From: AWTP1-13 sp963775835
GTDB taxonomy: Bacteria > Pseudomonadota > Alphaproteobacteria > Rhizobiales > Hyphomicrobiaceae
NCBI GenBank assembly: GCA_963775835.1
Contig: CAVZKV010000027.1
Coordinates: 182,231 to 246,230, forward strand
Length of the DNA: 64,000 bases
Direction: 5' to 3'
A program made the translations under genes and the position numbers. Positions 1 to 8,536 of the stretch are shown here, one piece after another (positions within the stretch are counted from its first letter, which is position 1; every line of letters starts with the position of its first letter). The notes under the pieces are model-generated. The model worked only from the letters and a program-made list of their open reading frames with translations, was not told the origin of the DNA and searched no databases.

Positions 1-239
1 CGCGCGCTCGGGAGAGAGGTGATGATGTCTGACGCTGCAGCGGCAACGGCGGCCGCGTCGTCGACCACCTCGATGCCCTTCTGCCTGGCGGCCGCCATCG
101 CCTTGGCGTCAATATCGTAGCCGATGACGCGCCAGCCGCCGGCCACGAGATTGCCGGCCATGGCCCCGCCCATAAGGCCGAGACCAATGACGCCGATGGT
201 GCGCTGGGGCGGATCGGGCTTATGCAATGTGTCGGCCAT
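1..239 (-). CDS. 3-hydroxyisobutyrate dehydrogenase-like NAD(P)-dependent oxidoreductase, N-terminal part (runs off left edge)
   Basis: Reading the complement from the ATG at 239 gives about 79 residues containing GVIGLGLMGGAMAGNLVAGG, the glycine-rich nucleotide-binding loop of the beta-hydroxyacid dehydrogenase family (3-hydroxyisobutyrate, tartronate semialdehyde and related dehydrogenases). The following strand ends in the acidic residue of GYDID and leads into the typical A-A-xx-SDIIITSLPS segment. A GGAG ribosome-binding site lies 8 nt upstream. The substrate and catalytic domain lie outside the window, so the exact enzyme cannot be named. It was missed by simple ORF listing because it is open at the window edge. 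Confidence 0.8.
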   Translation of the reverse strand, partial: MADTLHKPDPPQRTIGVIGLGLMGGAMAGNLVAGGWRVIGYDIDAKAMAAARQKGIEVVDDAAAVAAAASDIITSLPSA

Positions 240-438
240 CCTGCTCTCCTGCTGCGGCTCGCCTCAACGCGCTGCCGTGGTCCCATGGTACTGATCGCAC
301 CGAACAGTCGACAAGCCTGTCGTCGGCTCAAGCGGCATCGGGCCAATCCCTGCTCTCCACTCCACAAGCTGGGATGAAGTCGCGACAAGCGCTCGCGCGG
401 CGCGTCGGCGCAGGTGGTTTCTCCCCTCAGCAAACACG

Positions 439-630
439 TCACGGCGCCGGCGCACCGCCGCCCACGGAACCGACGGGCTCGGCGCCCGGCGGCGGGGCCG
501 CCACCACGACCGTTGTGTCCGCCAAGGTGGCATGGATCAGAAGGCCGAACAGGCAGAGCAGGACCACGAGGATCGACGCCGTCTCAAAGGCTCGGCCGAG
601 GCTGACCGGGTGTGCATTTTTTCGCAGCAT
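439..630 (-). CDS. small single-pass membrane protein, hypothetical
   Basis: A 63-residue protein starting MLRKNAHPVSLGRAFE. Residues about 17-37 form one strongly hydrophobic helix (SILVVLLCLFGLLIHATLA), followed by a Pro/Gly/Ala-rich tail. The ATG at 630 was chosen over longer upstream starts because a GGAGG motif sits 7 nt before it. No family recognised. It is isolated between the dehydrogenase fragment and the ECF sigma locus. The good ribosome-binding site and clean helix support a real gene; function unknown. Confidence 0.5.
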   Translation of the reverse strand: MLRKNAHPVSLGRAFETASILVVLLCLFGLLIHATLADTTVVVAAPPPGAEPVGSVGGGAPAP

Positions 631-863
631 GAGATCCTCCAACAGCAACAGGTCGATTTGCTGCATCGGATCGCTCAGCAGGCGCTGCCCGAGGCACCTC
701 GCGATCCCGTTAGTCACGGGCACTGGCCGCAATGGACCCCTGACGCACTGACGACGTTGGGGCTTGGCTCCAGGGCTTGGCGCCGGCGAGCTGTCGCACC
801 GCGGCAAGGGTCGCAAGGCTCACCTCAACCTCCCGCTCGCTCAAAGGGGAAGCGGTGACGCAC

Positions 864-992
864 TCATATTGTCCACACCAGGGACTCGCTGGTGCTACCG
901 TCGGAGGCGGTCTCCTGCGCCTGCAGCGCCCCGCAACCGGCGTCGCAAATAAGCAGCGCACTGACGGCAGCAATCGTTAAAGCTGTAGTCAC
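864..992 (-). CDS. candidate 42-residue exported peptide
   Basis: A GTG start at 992 is preceded by GGGAGG at 5 nt spacing. The product begins VTTALTIAAVSALLICDAGCG and has a hydrophobic N-terminus resembling a signal peptide, then a short Ser/Thr/Glu-rich tail. The cysteine near residue 20 recalls an entericidin-like lipoprotein, but the residues before it (D-A-G-C) do not fit a classical lipobox. Short, with no recognised relatives, so it is a candidate only. Confidence 0.3.
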   Translation of the reverse strand: MTTALTIAAVSALLICDAGCGALQAQETASDGSTSESLVWTI

Positions 993-1188
993 AAAACCTC
1001 CCGTACCCGCAAGGCTCCACTCACGTCCTCACGTACTTGAGCCTCACACTGCGTTCGCGCTCACCGGTTTGGGCGGACGAGGCATCCGCCAGGCCCCCCG
1101 CGTCCTAAGCTTGTGCTTGTCGTTGCTGGGCCCTGACACCCGAGAACTCCGGGTAACGACGGCGCATTCCCAAGCCCGGCGCCGGATC

Positions 1189-1224
1189 GGAATTTATTTT
1201 TGCCTCGCAGCCGGAATAAATTCC
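1189..1224. promoter_or_regulatory. perfect 10-bp inverted repeat upstream of the ECF sigma gene
   Basis: GGAATTTATT (1189-1198) and AATAAATTCC (1215-1224) are exact reverse complements separated by 16 bp, 57 bp before the sigma-factor start. The arms are AT-rich in GC-rich surroundings and begin with GGAAT, the form of many ECF -35 elements. It could be a dimer operator or an ECF-dependent promoter feature; which one is inference. Confidence 0.5.
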
Positions 1225-1280
1225 CTGCCGTCGGGATCTAAGTATAAATGCACCATGCCCCGGGGTTGCTGAGAACGGGA

Positions 1281-1835
1281 ATGGTCGCGAAGACACCATT
1301 TGAAGAACTGGTGACGCCACACTTGCAGGCGGCGTTCAACTTGGCCTACTGGATCATGCGCAGCCGCGAGGAAGCAGAGGATGTTGTCCAGGACGCCTAC
1401 ATGCGGGCTTTCCGGGCCTTCGCCGGCTTTCGTGGCGCAGCGGCAAAGCCATGGCTCCTCGCCATCGTTCGCAACGTTGCCTATCGGGCCCTGCAAAATC
1501 GAAAACGGACCGCGAACGTGATTTTCTTCAGTGAAGATCTCAAGCACAGGGACAAGGAGGCCCTGAGCGAAGCGGAGTCGGAGGAACCCTCCGCCGAAAG
1601 CATTCTGGTGGCGGCCGAAGAGAAGCAACGGCTGCTGTCGGTCCTGGCGGCGCTTTCCGTCGACTATCGTGAAGTGATCGTTCTACGCGAATTGGAGGGT
1701 TTAACCTATCATGAGATTGCCGAGACGATCGAAGCACCGGTTGGCACGGTAATGTCGAGGCTGTCACGGGCCCGCGCGGAGCTACGCGATCGATTGGCAC
1801 GGCAGGTCGCCAAGGATGAACCCAATGCAATGTAA
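1281..1835 (+). CDS. ECF-family RNA polymerase sigma factor
   Basis: A 184-residue sigma-70 of the extracytoplasmic-function class. Region 2 spans about residues 8-60 (FNLAYWIMRSREEAEDVVQD then YMRAFRAF). Region 4 spans about 120-175 (DYREVIVLRELEGLTYHEIA, then VGTVMSRLSRARAELRDRL, the helix-turn-helix that reads the -35 element). The ATG at 1281 is preferred over the one at 1248 because it follows GAGAACGGGA and gives the usual N-terminus. It overlaps the downstream anti-sigma gene, so the pair is co-translated. The inverted repeat at 1189-1224 may be its own promoter or operator, as such sigma factors are often autoregulated. Confidence 0.93.
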   Translation: MVAKTPFEELVTPHLQAAFNLAYWIMRSREEAEDVVQDAYMRAFRAFAGFRGAAAKPWLLAIVRNVAYRALQNRKRTANVIFFSEDLKHRDKEALSEAESEEPSAESILVAAEEKQRLLSVLAALSVDYREVIVLRELEGLTYHEIAETIEAPVGTVMSRLSRARAELRDRLARQVAKDEPNAM

Positions 1836-2574
1836 CGAGGCGCACGAGGTCCTGAGCGCCCTTCTCGACGACGAAGTCGGCGCCGAGCAGCAGCAGGCTG
1901 CGAGAGCGCACATCGCCGGGTGTTCGCTGTGCGCCGAGGTCGCGCGCGATTATCGCCGCATCGGCGATAAGCTGCGTACGGTTGCCCGGATGACCGCACC
2001 GCCCGATCTTGCCGACAAGGTGCTCGCCCGGCTCGCGACCGAAGCTCGTTCGGCCAACGACAATCGACGCTTCAATTGGCGCGGCTTCGCGCAACAAGCC
2101 GCCACGCTGCTCCTCGTCTGTGGTCTGTCGGGCCTCGTGGGCTGGCATCTGGCCCAATCTAACTTCGAGCAGCGCCGCTTGGAGCGCGACGTCGTCGCTG
2201 CCCACGTGCGCTCGTTGCTGCAGGACAACACCGTGCAGATTGCCTCCTCGGAAAGCCATACCGTCAAACCCTGGTTCAACGGTCGCATCGAGTTTGCTCC
2301 AACCGTCAAGGACCTGACGGCCGAAGGCTTTCCCCTGATCGGGGGCCGCCTCGATTTTATCGACAATCGGCGGATAGCGACCCTGGTCTACAAACGCCGC
2401 CGCCACGTCATCAACGTCTTCATGTGGCCCGCCGACGGACAGAACCCGAAGGCGCCGGTCCCGTCGATGCTGCAGGGCTACAATACGGTCACCTGGACCG
2501 CTGGCGGCATCACCTTCTGGGCCGTATCCGACCTTAACGCCAAAGAGCTGGGACAGCTGCAAGGCCTGCTTTAG
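1825..2574 (+). CDS. anti-sigma factor, zinc-binding (ZAS) membrane protein
   Basis: A 249-residue partner of the ECF sigma factor. Its N-terminus carries the zinc-associated anti-sigma motif H-x3-C-x2-C (HIAGCSLC, His29/Cys33/Cys36). One membrane helix at about residues 91-111 (LLLVCGLSGLVGWHLA) is followed by a periplasmic domain of about 140 residues. The family sequesters its sigma factor until a signal releases it. The ATG at 1825 is favoured because AAGG lies 9 nt before it; an in-frame ATG at 1816 is possible. The gene overlaps the sigma gene. The periplasmic domain (RHVINVFMWPA, GGITFWAVSDL) resembles that of other alphaproteobacterial transmembrane anti-sigma factors. Confidence 0.9.
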   Translation: MQCNEAHEVLSALLDDEVGAEQQQAARAHIAGCSLCAEVARDYRRIGDKLRTVARMTAPPDLADKVLARLATEARSANDNRRFNWRGFAQQAATLLLVCGLSGLVGWHLAQSNFEQRRLERDVVAAHVRSLLQDNTVQIASSESHTVKPWFNGRIEFAPTVKDLTAEGFPLIGGRLDFIDNRRIATLVYKRRRHVINVFMWPADGQNPKAPVPSMLQGYNTVTWTAGGITFWAVSDLNAKELGQLQGLL

Positions 2575-2632
2575 CTCGCCCACGACGCCGCGGCCATGCC
2601 CCCCGACGGTAGCCCCCTGACGGTGGCAATTG

Positions 2633-2680
2633 CGCGCCCGGCTGAGCCTGGCCGGGCGCGGTTCATGTCTCTATTTTTTA
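2633..2680 (+). terminator. Rho-independent terminator after the sigma/anti-sigma operon
   Basis: Perfect 10-bp arms CGCGCCCGGC (2633-2642) and GCCGGGCGCG (2651-2660) with an 8-nt loop. A run of six T follows at 2674-2679, about 13 nt after the stem, which is slightly far. It lies 58 bp after the anti-sigma stop and abuts the 3' end of a convergent gene. Confidence 0.7.
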
Positions 2681-2905
2681 GTGAGCCGCGTGCCGCGATG
2701 TTTCCGGCGCGATCGCACTGCTCACCGCGAGCAGTCCGCTTTTCTCGTTTTGGACGATAAGGCCGACCAGGGTCTCGCGCTCGGCCTTCAACTCTTCCAT
2801 GCGCACGAAGCGGCTTTCGCCGAGTTTGTTTCTCACCAAGCCACTGTACTCGATGTTGACGTCCCTCAACCGGCGTCGGATTGCAATCATGTCGGTGCGA
2901 GTCAT
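2678..2905 (-). CDS. small charged protein, hypothetical
   Basis: A 75-residue product beginning MTRTDMIAIRRRLRDVNIEY. It is rich in Arg, Glu and Leu and probably helical: residues about 20-50 have heptad-like spacing (RFVRMEELKAERETLVGLIV). The ATG at 2905 has a GGAAGGTGG ribosome-binding site. No domain recognised. It converges on the sigma operon and shares its terminator region. Confidence 0.5.
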   Translation of the reverse strand: MTRTDMIAIRRRLRDVNIEYSGLVRNKLGESRFVRMEELKAERETLVGLIVQNEKSGLLAVSSAIAPETSRHAAH

Positions 2906-3095
2906 AGTCCACCTTCCCTCGATTGATCCCACACCCCCGCATGAATTCGTGTGACACGATCGCGGCGCTGAGACGGCCGAGGCGATGTTTGCCGCGCGGG
3001 AAAATCAAATTTTTTCGGCGCCCGCCGATGGGCGGTGCACACATTAATGCCGCGAATCAATGTGCCAATGTGATGCGGGCTTTCGGGAGGAAAGC

Positions 3096-3347
3096 GTGAA
3101 ACGAACGTCTTTAAACCGCACCTTCGCCAAGCGAAATCCAGCGCGAGTGTTCAATAGCCCCTCTGACATTGTCGACGAAATGCTGCTCACACGCGGCGAA
3201 AAGCTCGGCACCCTGGATCGCTGGCGCCAAAGTATTCTCGACCAACTTGAAAGCCACGAAGCAGATTTGCGAGGCTGCGGAGCCTTCTCACAACTGCTCG
3301 GGCAGATCGAGGAAGCCAAGCACCGTCTGAGCACGGGCTTGTCGTAG
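3096..3347 (+). CDS. small conserved-type alphaproteobacterial hypothetical protein
   Basis: An 83-residue product starting with GTG at 3096, six nt after GGGAGG. The core VFNSPSDIVDEMLLTRGEK plus LGTLDRWRQSILDQLESHEA resembles a widespread family of small alphaproteobacterial proteins with the pattern F-x-S/T-P-x-D/E-V followed by L-x(2-4)-EK-x-xxL-x-x-W. The function of that family is unknown to me. A strong terminator follows at 3383-3420. Confidence 0.6.
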   Translation: MKRTSLNRTFAKRNPARVFNSPSDIVDEMLLTRGEKLGTLDRWRQSILDQLESHEADLRGCGAFSQLLGQIEEAKHRLSTGLS

Positions 3348-3382
3348 GTTGCATCGGCGTTGCCTGATGATAGCTGCTGGCA

Positions 3383-3420
3383 GCGAGGGTGGCGGCGCTC
3401 CACCACCCTCGCTTGTTTTG
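3383..3420 (+). terminator. Rho-independent terminator
   Basis: Perfect arms GCGAGGGTGG (3383-3392) and CCACCCTCGC (3403-3412), 10-nt loop, then TTGTTTTG. It lies 36 bp after the stop of the small gene ending at 3347 and before the convergent Bug gene. Confidence 0.75.
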
Positions 3421-3493
3421 CGCCTTGTGAGAAGAACCGAGGGTCGGCTCTGCCAGGACCCCGTTTAGGCGCCGATCTATCTTTGTGCGCCCC

Positions 3494-4450
3494 TTAGTTG
3501 GTCGACTTGAACAGCGTGGCATAGCGCTGCACGTCGTCCTTGAGGATCTGGTCGAAGCGGTCGGGAGAGGTGCTGACCAGCACCGCGCCCTGCGGCTCAA
3601 AGCGCCCCTTGACGTCTGGCATGCGCACGACCTCGGCGATGTCACGGCTGGCCTTGTCGATGATCGCTTTCGGGGTACCGGCAGGCGCCAACACGCCGAA
3701 CCATGAATCGTACTCGAACTCGGAGAGCCCCGCCTCCTTGAAGGTCGGCACATCGGGCAGCACGGTCAAGCGATCGGGACCGGTGACGGCCAAAGCCCGC
3801 ATGCGGCCGCCCTGGATCAGATCGCCCGCCGCCGCAAAGAAGGAAAACCCCATCGCGACGTCGCCGCGAATGATGGCCGTATGCGTTTCGGGAAGTCCCT
3901 TGAAGGGCAGGTGCACGATATCGGTCTTGGTCGTCTGCCTGAACAGCGCTCCGGCGATGCCCGTCGTGCTGCCTAACCCCGCCGAACTGTAGTTGAGATC
4001 GCCCGGCTTGGAGCGGGCCAGATCCACGAGCTCCTTGACGTTTTTCGGCGCGGAGTTGGGCGGCACCACCAAAATCAGCGGCGTGACGGCCACCTGCGTC
4101 ACGCCGACAAAGTCGCGCACCGGATCGAAGGCCAAATTCTTGTTGAGGTGCCCGATGACGGTATGCCCGTTCGAGGACAGCATCAGGGTATAGCCGTCGG
4201 GGGTCGCCTTGGCCACACTGGCGGTCCCGGCCAGTCCCGGCCGGTTCTCGACCACCACCTCCTTGTTCCAACGCTGTTGCAGCTTTTCGGCAACCACGCG
4301 TGCCAGCAGGTCGGTCATGCTGCCGGCCGAGAACGGCACAACCAAGCGCACCATTTGTTCGGGATACTTGGCGGCGTCCTGCGCCAGGGCCGCAGGGGCG
4401 AGGCCAACGGTCGTCAGCAGGGTGAGCAGCAGGTTGGCTAACTGGCGCAT
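3494..4450 (-). CDS. Bug/TctC-family periplasmic tricarboxylate-type solute-binding protein
   Basis: A 318-residue protein with a Sec signal peptide (MRQLANLLLTLLTTVGLAPA, cleavage after ALA about residue 23). It then shows the Bug fold hallmarks: YPEQMVRLVVPFSAGSMTD, VVVENRPGLAGT, DGYTLMLSS, MRALAVTGPDR and VPTFKEAGL. Bug proteins bind carboxylates or aromatic acids for tripartite tricarboxylate transporters, but most are orphans. No TctA/TctB membrane gene is adjacent here. The ligand cannot be read from the sequence. Confidence 0.93.
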   Translation of the reverse strand: MRQLANLLLTLLTTVGLAPAALAQDAAKYPEQMVRLVVPFSAGSMTDLLARVVAEKLQQRWNKEVVVENRPGLAGTASVAKATPDGYTLMLSSNGHTVIGHLNKNLAFDPVRDFVGVTQVAVTPLILVVPPNSAPKNVKELVDLARSKPGDLNYSSAGLGSTTGIAGALFRQTTKTDIVHLPFKGLPETHTAIIRGDVAMGFSFFAAAGDLIQGGRMRALAVTGPDRLTVLPDVPTFKEAGLSEFEYDSWFGVLAPAGTPKAIIDKASRDIAEVVRMPDVKGRFEPQGAVLVSTSPDRFDQILKDDVQRYATLFKSTN

Positions 4451-4931
4451 GCGAACGTCCCCCTTTTTTGATCCACTCGTTTACGCGTCGCTTGCGAAGA
4501 TCGCGGACAAAAGCCCAACCTCCTGGCGCCAACGCAATCTGGGCCACGGCCGGCGCGGTGCCGCCGAGGGCCGAGCCTGCCACCCGCCGCTATCGTATCT
4601 GCTCTCAACCGCGTTCGAAAGGCACTCGAGCACCCCCACGATCCAAGGCCCGGCCTCGAACCTTTACCCGCCAGCTCGGGGGTAGGCCGGCAAGCGAAGC
4701 CTTTCCCGGGCTTGCCGCCCGTTGCCGGGGAGCCCGGCGATGTGATCGGGGCGCCGCGCGCACCGTCGGATCGGGAAGCGGCAGGTCCCAGACCCATCAT
4801 CTGGGTCGGTGAGGACCGTTGGGAGGCGTTGGACCCTTGGGTAACCGCGGTCTCAAGGCCACGCGCCGCGCTCGCAGGGGGCGGGCCCGCGAGGCACGCC
4901 CCGCGTCCGCGCCCGGCCCAACTCTCTAGGG
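4451..4931. other. 481-bp gap without a supported gene
   Basis: GC-rich spacer between the Bug gene start and the terminator-like hairpin at 4932. Open frames here lack ribosome-binding sites and recognisable protein character. It presumably contains the Bug promoter near 4460-4550, but no clear -35/-10 pair is visible. Confidence 0.5.
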
Positions 4932-4957
4932 CACCGGTCGCCGTGCGGCGACCGGTG
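4932..4957 (-). terminator. perfect hairpin downstream of a small coiled-coil gene
   Basis: CACCGGTCGCC (4932-4942) and GGCGACCGGTG (4947-4957) form an 11-bp stem with a GTGC loop, 24 bp beyond the stop of the minus-strand gene at 4981. No U-tract follows, so termination is plausible but not certain. Confidence 0.5.
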
Positions 4958-4980
4958 GCATCGGCCTATCACTTAGTGTG

Positions 4981-5337
4981 TCAATTCGGGAGGTGCTCGC
5001 GCAGGTTCGCCGCAGCCTGACGCCAGTCACCCGTACGAGGGGCCGGTTGGGTCGGCTCGTAGGTCGGCACGTCGATCGGCGCGTTCTCCAGCGAGGCATA
5101 GGGGCTGCGCGGCATCGGCAGGGCGCCCATGCGCGTGGCCAACGCCTGCAGCTCGCGCAGGATCCCCTCACGCCGCATCTCGTGCTCAAGGGCAACATTG
5201 TGCACGTCTTGTAGGAGCTTCTGGTCGGCACGGTTTAGCGCCTGCCCCAGGGCCCTGACCAGGTCCTGTTCCCTGCGGGCAAGCTGGTTCATGCGAACCC
5301 GCATTTCCTCGACCTGCTCGACGAGACTAGTCGTCAT
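4981..5337 (-). CDS. small coiled-coil protein, hypothetical
   Basis: A 118-residue product from the ATG at 5337 (MTTSLVEQVEEMRVRMNQLA). Residues about 4-65 are predicted-looking helix with regular hydrophobic spacing (LARREQDLVRALGQALNRAD, then DVHNVALEHEMRREGILREL), so a dimeric coiled coil is likely. The C-terminal third is Pro-rich. GAGGGA lies about 10 nt upstream of the chosen start; a longer frame to 5508 lacks such a site. No family assigned. Confidence 0.6.
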   Translation of the reverse strand: MTTSLVEQVEEMRVRMNQLARREQDLVRALGQALNRADQKLLQDVHNVALEHEMRREGILRELQALATRMGALPMPRSPYASLENAPIDVPTYEPTQPAPRTGDWRQAAANLREHLPN

Positions 5338-5943
5338 TGCTGATATCCCTCTTTCTGTCAATCGCCATAGCCTGTGACGAATCACTGGCCAAAAAGATCG
5401 CTGACGAGTTTGGTGATCAGGAGGCGACGCCGCGACCCAAGCAGACACGCCTCGACCTGCGCATCGAAACGGCGCGCGTCGCCGAAGCTCAGCATTGCCG
5501 ACCTGCAAAATCGGCCACCCCCTGTGAGAGCAAACGCATTAAGCAACGATGCGGTCCTCGAGTAGGACTGGCGCACCGCCGAACACAACTTAAGTGAACT
5601 GGAAAGACCCGAACCGACGAGAGCCGCAAACTCGAAAGGCGAATCACCTGCCTTGACCACGGGCGGCCAGTATTGACAACGAATGAGGCACGAAAACATT
5701 CCCTGTCACGCCAAACTGCGTCCTAGGGCTGGGGCCAATCCCACCAGGGTGCCCGACGACACCCAGGCCCAAAATACGCCAGAGTGCGGGCTGAGCACCG
5801 GTGCCGCGGTGTGCGCCCGCCATAGTCCCATCGGAGGGTGGAGTGATTCGCGCTCCGCTGAGGCCTTTGCACAGGGGTAAGGAGCCGTGCCGTGCTTTTT
5901 GCGCCAGTTGCGTAGCGCCGGCGCCCCAGTTTCGTGCCTCCTG
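5338..5943. other. 606-bp gap without a supported gene
   Basis: Between the coiled-coil gene and the 3' end of the amidohydrolase. Open frames of 60-105 codons exist on both strands but have unlikely composition and no ribosome-binding sites. No hairpin with a T-run was seen. Confidence 0.5.
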
Positions 5944-7002
5944 CTAGAGCCCCAACAGCGCCTTGGCATTACCGCCGCAAATGGCCGCCGTCGTTGCCGC
6001 ATCGAAGTCGCAGGCCGCAACGTGCCCCACGGGATCGTAGTCGGCCATGTCGAAGGGATAGTCGGTGCCCATGATGATGCGGTCGACGCCATAGAGGCGC
6101 ACCAGTTCCTTGAGCTGATGTGGGGTGAAAACGATGGTATCGAAGTAAAGGCGCTTCAGATACGTGGTCGGCGGATGCGGCAACTTTCCGTGCGAATCCG
6201 AACGCGCGCCCCAGGCATGATCGATGCGTCCGGCATAGGCCGCCAGATAGCCGCCGCCGTGAACGGCCAAAATCTTCAGCTTCGGGTGCCTTTCCAGCAC
6301 GCCATCGAAAATCAAATAGTGCACGGCGATACTGGTTTCCAACGGATTGCCGATCACATTGTTGAAGTAGAACCGGGACAGACGGCCGGCGTCGCTAAAA
6401 CCGTTGGGATGGATGACGACGAGCGCGCCGAGCTCCTCGGCCTTTTGCCAAAACGGCGCAAAGGTCGGATGCGATAGCTCCTCGCCGTTGACGTTGGTGA
6501 GGATCTGCACGCCCTTGAAGCCGAGCCGGGTGACACAGCGCTCGAGCTCCTTTGCCGCTTCGTTGCCGTCCGGCATCGGCACCGTGCCAAAGCCCCGGAA
6601 GCGGTCGGGCCTGCGGGCCACGAACTCGGCAATGCCGTCGTTGATGATTTGCGCCGCCTCGACGGCGATCTCGATCGGCACGGCGTAGTAGCACTGCGGC
6701 GGCGGCGGCTTGATCACCTGCATATCGAGGCCCATGACGTCGAGATCGGCCAACCGTTGCTCGAGGCTGGCGCGCGCCACAATGTCGGCCTCTTGCTTTT
6801 GATTGAGCTCCTTGGTCTCGGCGTTGGCAAACCGCACCAACGGAGAGGCGAGCGGCGATAGATGCGGCTTCACGAATTCGCTCGCCCGCGGCACGCCCAG
6901 GTGCGAGTGCAGGTCGACTGTCAGGCTTTTCGGCCTGATCTCGCGCCCGGGCCTCAGCTGCGCGCGCGCCGCCGTCGGCCCATACTTGTTCCATTGGCTC
7001 AT
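5944..7002 (-). CDS. amidohydrolase-2 family protein (ACMSD-like decarboxylase/hydrolase)
   Basis: A 352-residue TIM-barrel amidohydrolase of the aminocarboxymuconate-semialdehyde decarboxylase (ACMSD) family. Metal-site elements are visible: VDLHSHLG near residue 29 (H-x-H), VVIHPNGF, LAVHGGGYLAAYAGR, and MGTDYPFDM near the C-terminus, supplying the conserved Asp. FRGFGTVPMPDGNEAAKELE and GFKGVQILTNVNGE are standard ACMSD-family segments. It is the last gene of a minus-strand cluster with a second amidohydrolase, a Rieske protein and a Liv-type importer. That context suggests degradation of a carboxylated aromatic or ring-cleavage product. The exact substrate is inference. Confidence 0.88.
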   Translation of the reverse strand: MSQWNKYGPTAARAQLRPGREIRPKSLTVDLHSHLGVPRASEFVKPHLSPLASPLVRFANAETKELNQKQEADIVARASLEQRLADLDVMGLDMQVIKPPPPQCYYAVPIEIAVEAAQIINDGIAEFVARRPDRFRGFGTVPMPDGNEAAKELERCVTRLGFKGVQILTNVNGEELSHPTFAPFWQKAEELGALVVIHPNGFSDAGRLSRFYFNNVIGNPLETSIAVHYLIFDGVLERHPKLKILAVHGGGYLAAYAGRIDHAWGARSDSHGKLPHPPTTYLKRLYFDTIVFTPHQLKELVRLYGVDRIIMGTDYPFDMADYDPVGHVAACDFDAATTAAICGGNAKALLGL

Positions 7003-7089
7003 GGGGTCCTCCGCAAATGCTCTTGGCTGTCCTAAAACTCTGCCCGACCGATGGCCCGCAATTGATGGCCCTTGCTTTTGCCTTCCGCG

Positions 7090-7809
7090 TCAATGCACGC
7101 CCAGGTGCTGGGCGACGATGGCATCGTCCAAAGCGATCTGCCGCGCCAAGCCGCTGAACACCACGTGTCCAGAGTTCAAGATGACGATGTCGTCGGCCAA
7201 GTCCAAGGTCAGCTTGATGTTCTGCTCCACCAGGACGATCGAAAGCCCTTCGCCCTTGAGCCGGGCAATGGTACGGCCGACGTCGGCGACGATCTGCGGT
7301 GCCAAGCCCTCGGAGGGCTCATCCATCAGCAGCAGCCGTGGATTACCCATCAGTGCCCGGCCGATCGCCAACATCTGCTGCTCACCACCGGAGAGCAGAC
7401 TGGCGAGCTGATGACGCCGCTCGGCGAGCCGGGGAAACATGTGAAACACCGTGTCGAGGTCCCAGGTGGTCTTGCCGGCGACGATCGGCTTGCGTGCGGC
7501 CACGCTCAGGTTCTCGCGCACCGTCAGGCTACGAAAGACGCGGCGGCCTTGCGGCACCAACGCCACGCCACAGGCGGCAATCGCTTCCGGCGTAAAACCC
7601 GCAACGTTGCTGCCGAACACCTCCACGCTGCCGGCGCGCGGCGGCAACAGGCCGACGGCGACGTTCATGGCGGTGGTTTTACCGGCTCCATTGCGGCCAA
7701 CCAGGCCGAGCAAGCGTCCCGTCCCCGCCGCGAACGACACCTGCTGCAGGGCATGGCTGTCGCCATAGTAGGCATCGACCTGGCGCAGCGAGAGGGCTTC
7801 AGACGCCAA
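7090..7809 (-). CDS. livF: branched-chain amino acid-type ABC transporter ATP-binding protein LivF
   Basis: A 239-residue ATPase with Walker A GRNGAGKTT (about 37-45), ABC signature LLSGGEQQMLAIGRAL and Walker B LLLMDEPSEGLAP, then the H-loop region replaced as is usual in LivF (IVLVEQNIKL). Its start overlaps the end of livG by 11 bp, showing translational coupling. It energises the HAAT-family importer encoded by the four genes upstream. Such importers take up branched-chain amino acids, amides or aromatic acids; the amidohydrolase neighbours argue for a catabolic substrate. Confidence 0.95.
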   Translation of the reverse strand: MASEALSLRQVDAYYGDSHALQQVSFAAGTGRLLGLVGRNGAGKTTAMNVAVGLLPPRAGSVEVFGSNVAGFTPEAIAACGVALVPQGRRVFRSLTVRENLSVAARKPIVAGKTTWDLDTVFHMFPRLAERRHQLASLLSGGEQQMLAIGRALMGNPRLLLMDEPSEGLAPQIVADVGRTIARLKGEGLSIVLVEQNIKLTLDLADDIVILNSGHVVFSGLARQIALDDAIVAQHLGVH

Positions 7810-8536
7810 GGTACACCTCGCGTGTGCGCGGATCGGCCACCACCGCGGCGCGCGTGCCTTCGACGATCACCTCGCCGAAATGCAACAGCGTTATGCGGTC
7901 GGCGAGCTCGAGGGCCACGTCCATATTGTGCTCGATCATCACCACGGTCACCTCGCGGGAAATGCCAAGCAGCAGCTTCTGCACGTCGCGGCGCTCGTCA
8001 ACCGAAAGGCCGGCGAACGGTTCATCGAGCAGCAAGAGCTTGGGGTTCTGCGCCAGCGCCATGGCAATTTCGACGCGTCGGCGCTCGCCATAGGAGGTCT
8101 CGCCCAACCGCCGCTCGGCGATGTGAACGAGCCCGACGCGAGCCAGCACGGCGCCTGCCTCGGCAACGAGCGCGTGCTGGGAGCCCAGATCGCGTAGGGC
8201 ATTCCAACGCAATGGCGATAGGCCGAGCAAGGCCAGCATGATGTTGCGCACAATGGTATCGCGCGGAAAAAGCGTAATGATTTGGTAGGTGCGTGCCATG
8301 CCGAGATGTGCGCGTCGGCGGCAAGGCGCAGCCGTGATGTCGCGACCGAACAGCTTAATTTTGCCGCTGTCGGGGGTGAGCTCGCCCGTGATCAGGTTGA
8401 AGAGCGTGGTCTTGCCCGCCCCGTTCGGACCGATGATCAGCCGCCGCTCTCCCGGGGCGACGGCAAGGCTCACATTCCGCGTCACGCGCAGACCATCAAA
8501 GGCCTTGCTCAGGCCGTCGATTTCAAGGGCCGTCAT
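7799..8536 (-). CDS. livG: branched-chain amino acid-type ABC transporter ATP-binding protein LivG
   Basis: A 245-residue ATPase: Walker A GPNGAGKTTLFNLITGEL, signature TSYGERRRVEIAMAL (the LivG form, with Y for the usual S/G), Walker B LLLLDEPFAGLS and H-loop VVMIEHNMDVAL. The ATG at 8536 overlaps the livM stop in an ATGA arrangement (8533-8536). This decides the start over an upstream frame that would extend it by 26 residues. It pairs with LivF as the ATPase heterodimer. Confidence 0.95.
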   Translation of the reverse strand: MTALEIDGLSKAFDGLRVTRNVSLAVAPGERRLIIGPNGAGKTTLFNLITGELTPDSGKIKLFGRDITAAPCRRRAHLGMARTYQIITLFPRDTIVRNIMLALLGLSPLRWNALRDLGSQHALVAEAGAVLARVGLVHIAERRLGETSYGERRRVEIAMALAQNPKLLLLDEPFAGLSVDERRDVQKLLLGISREVTVVMIEHNMDVALELADRITLLHFGEVIVEGTRAAVVADPRTREVYLGV

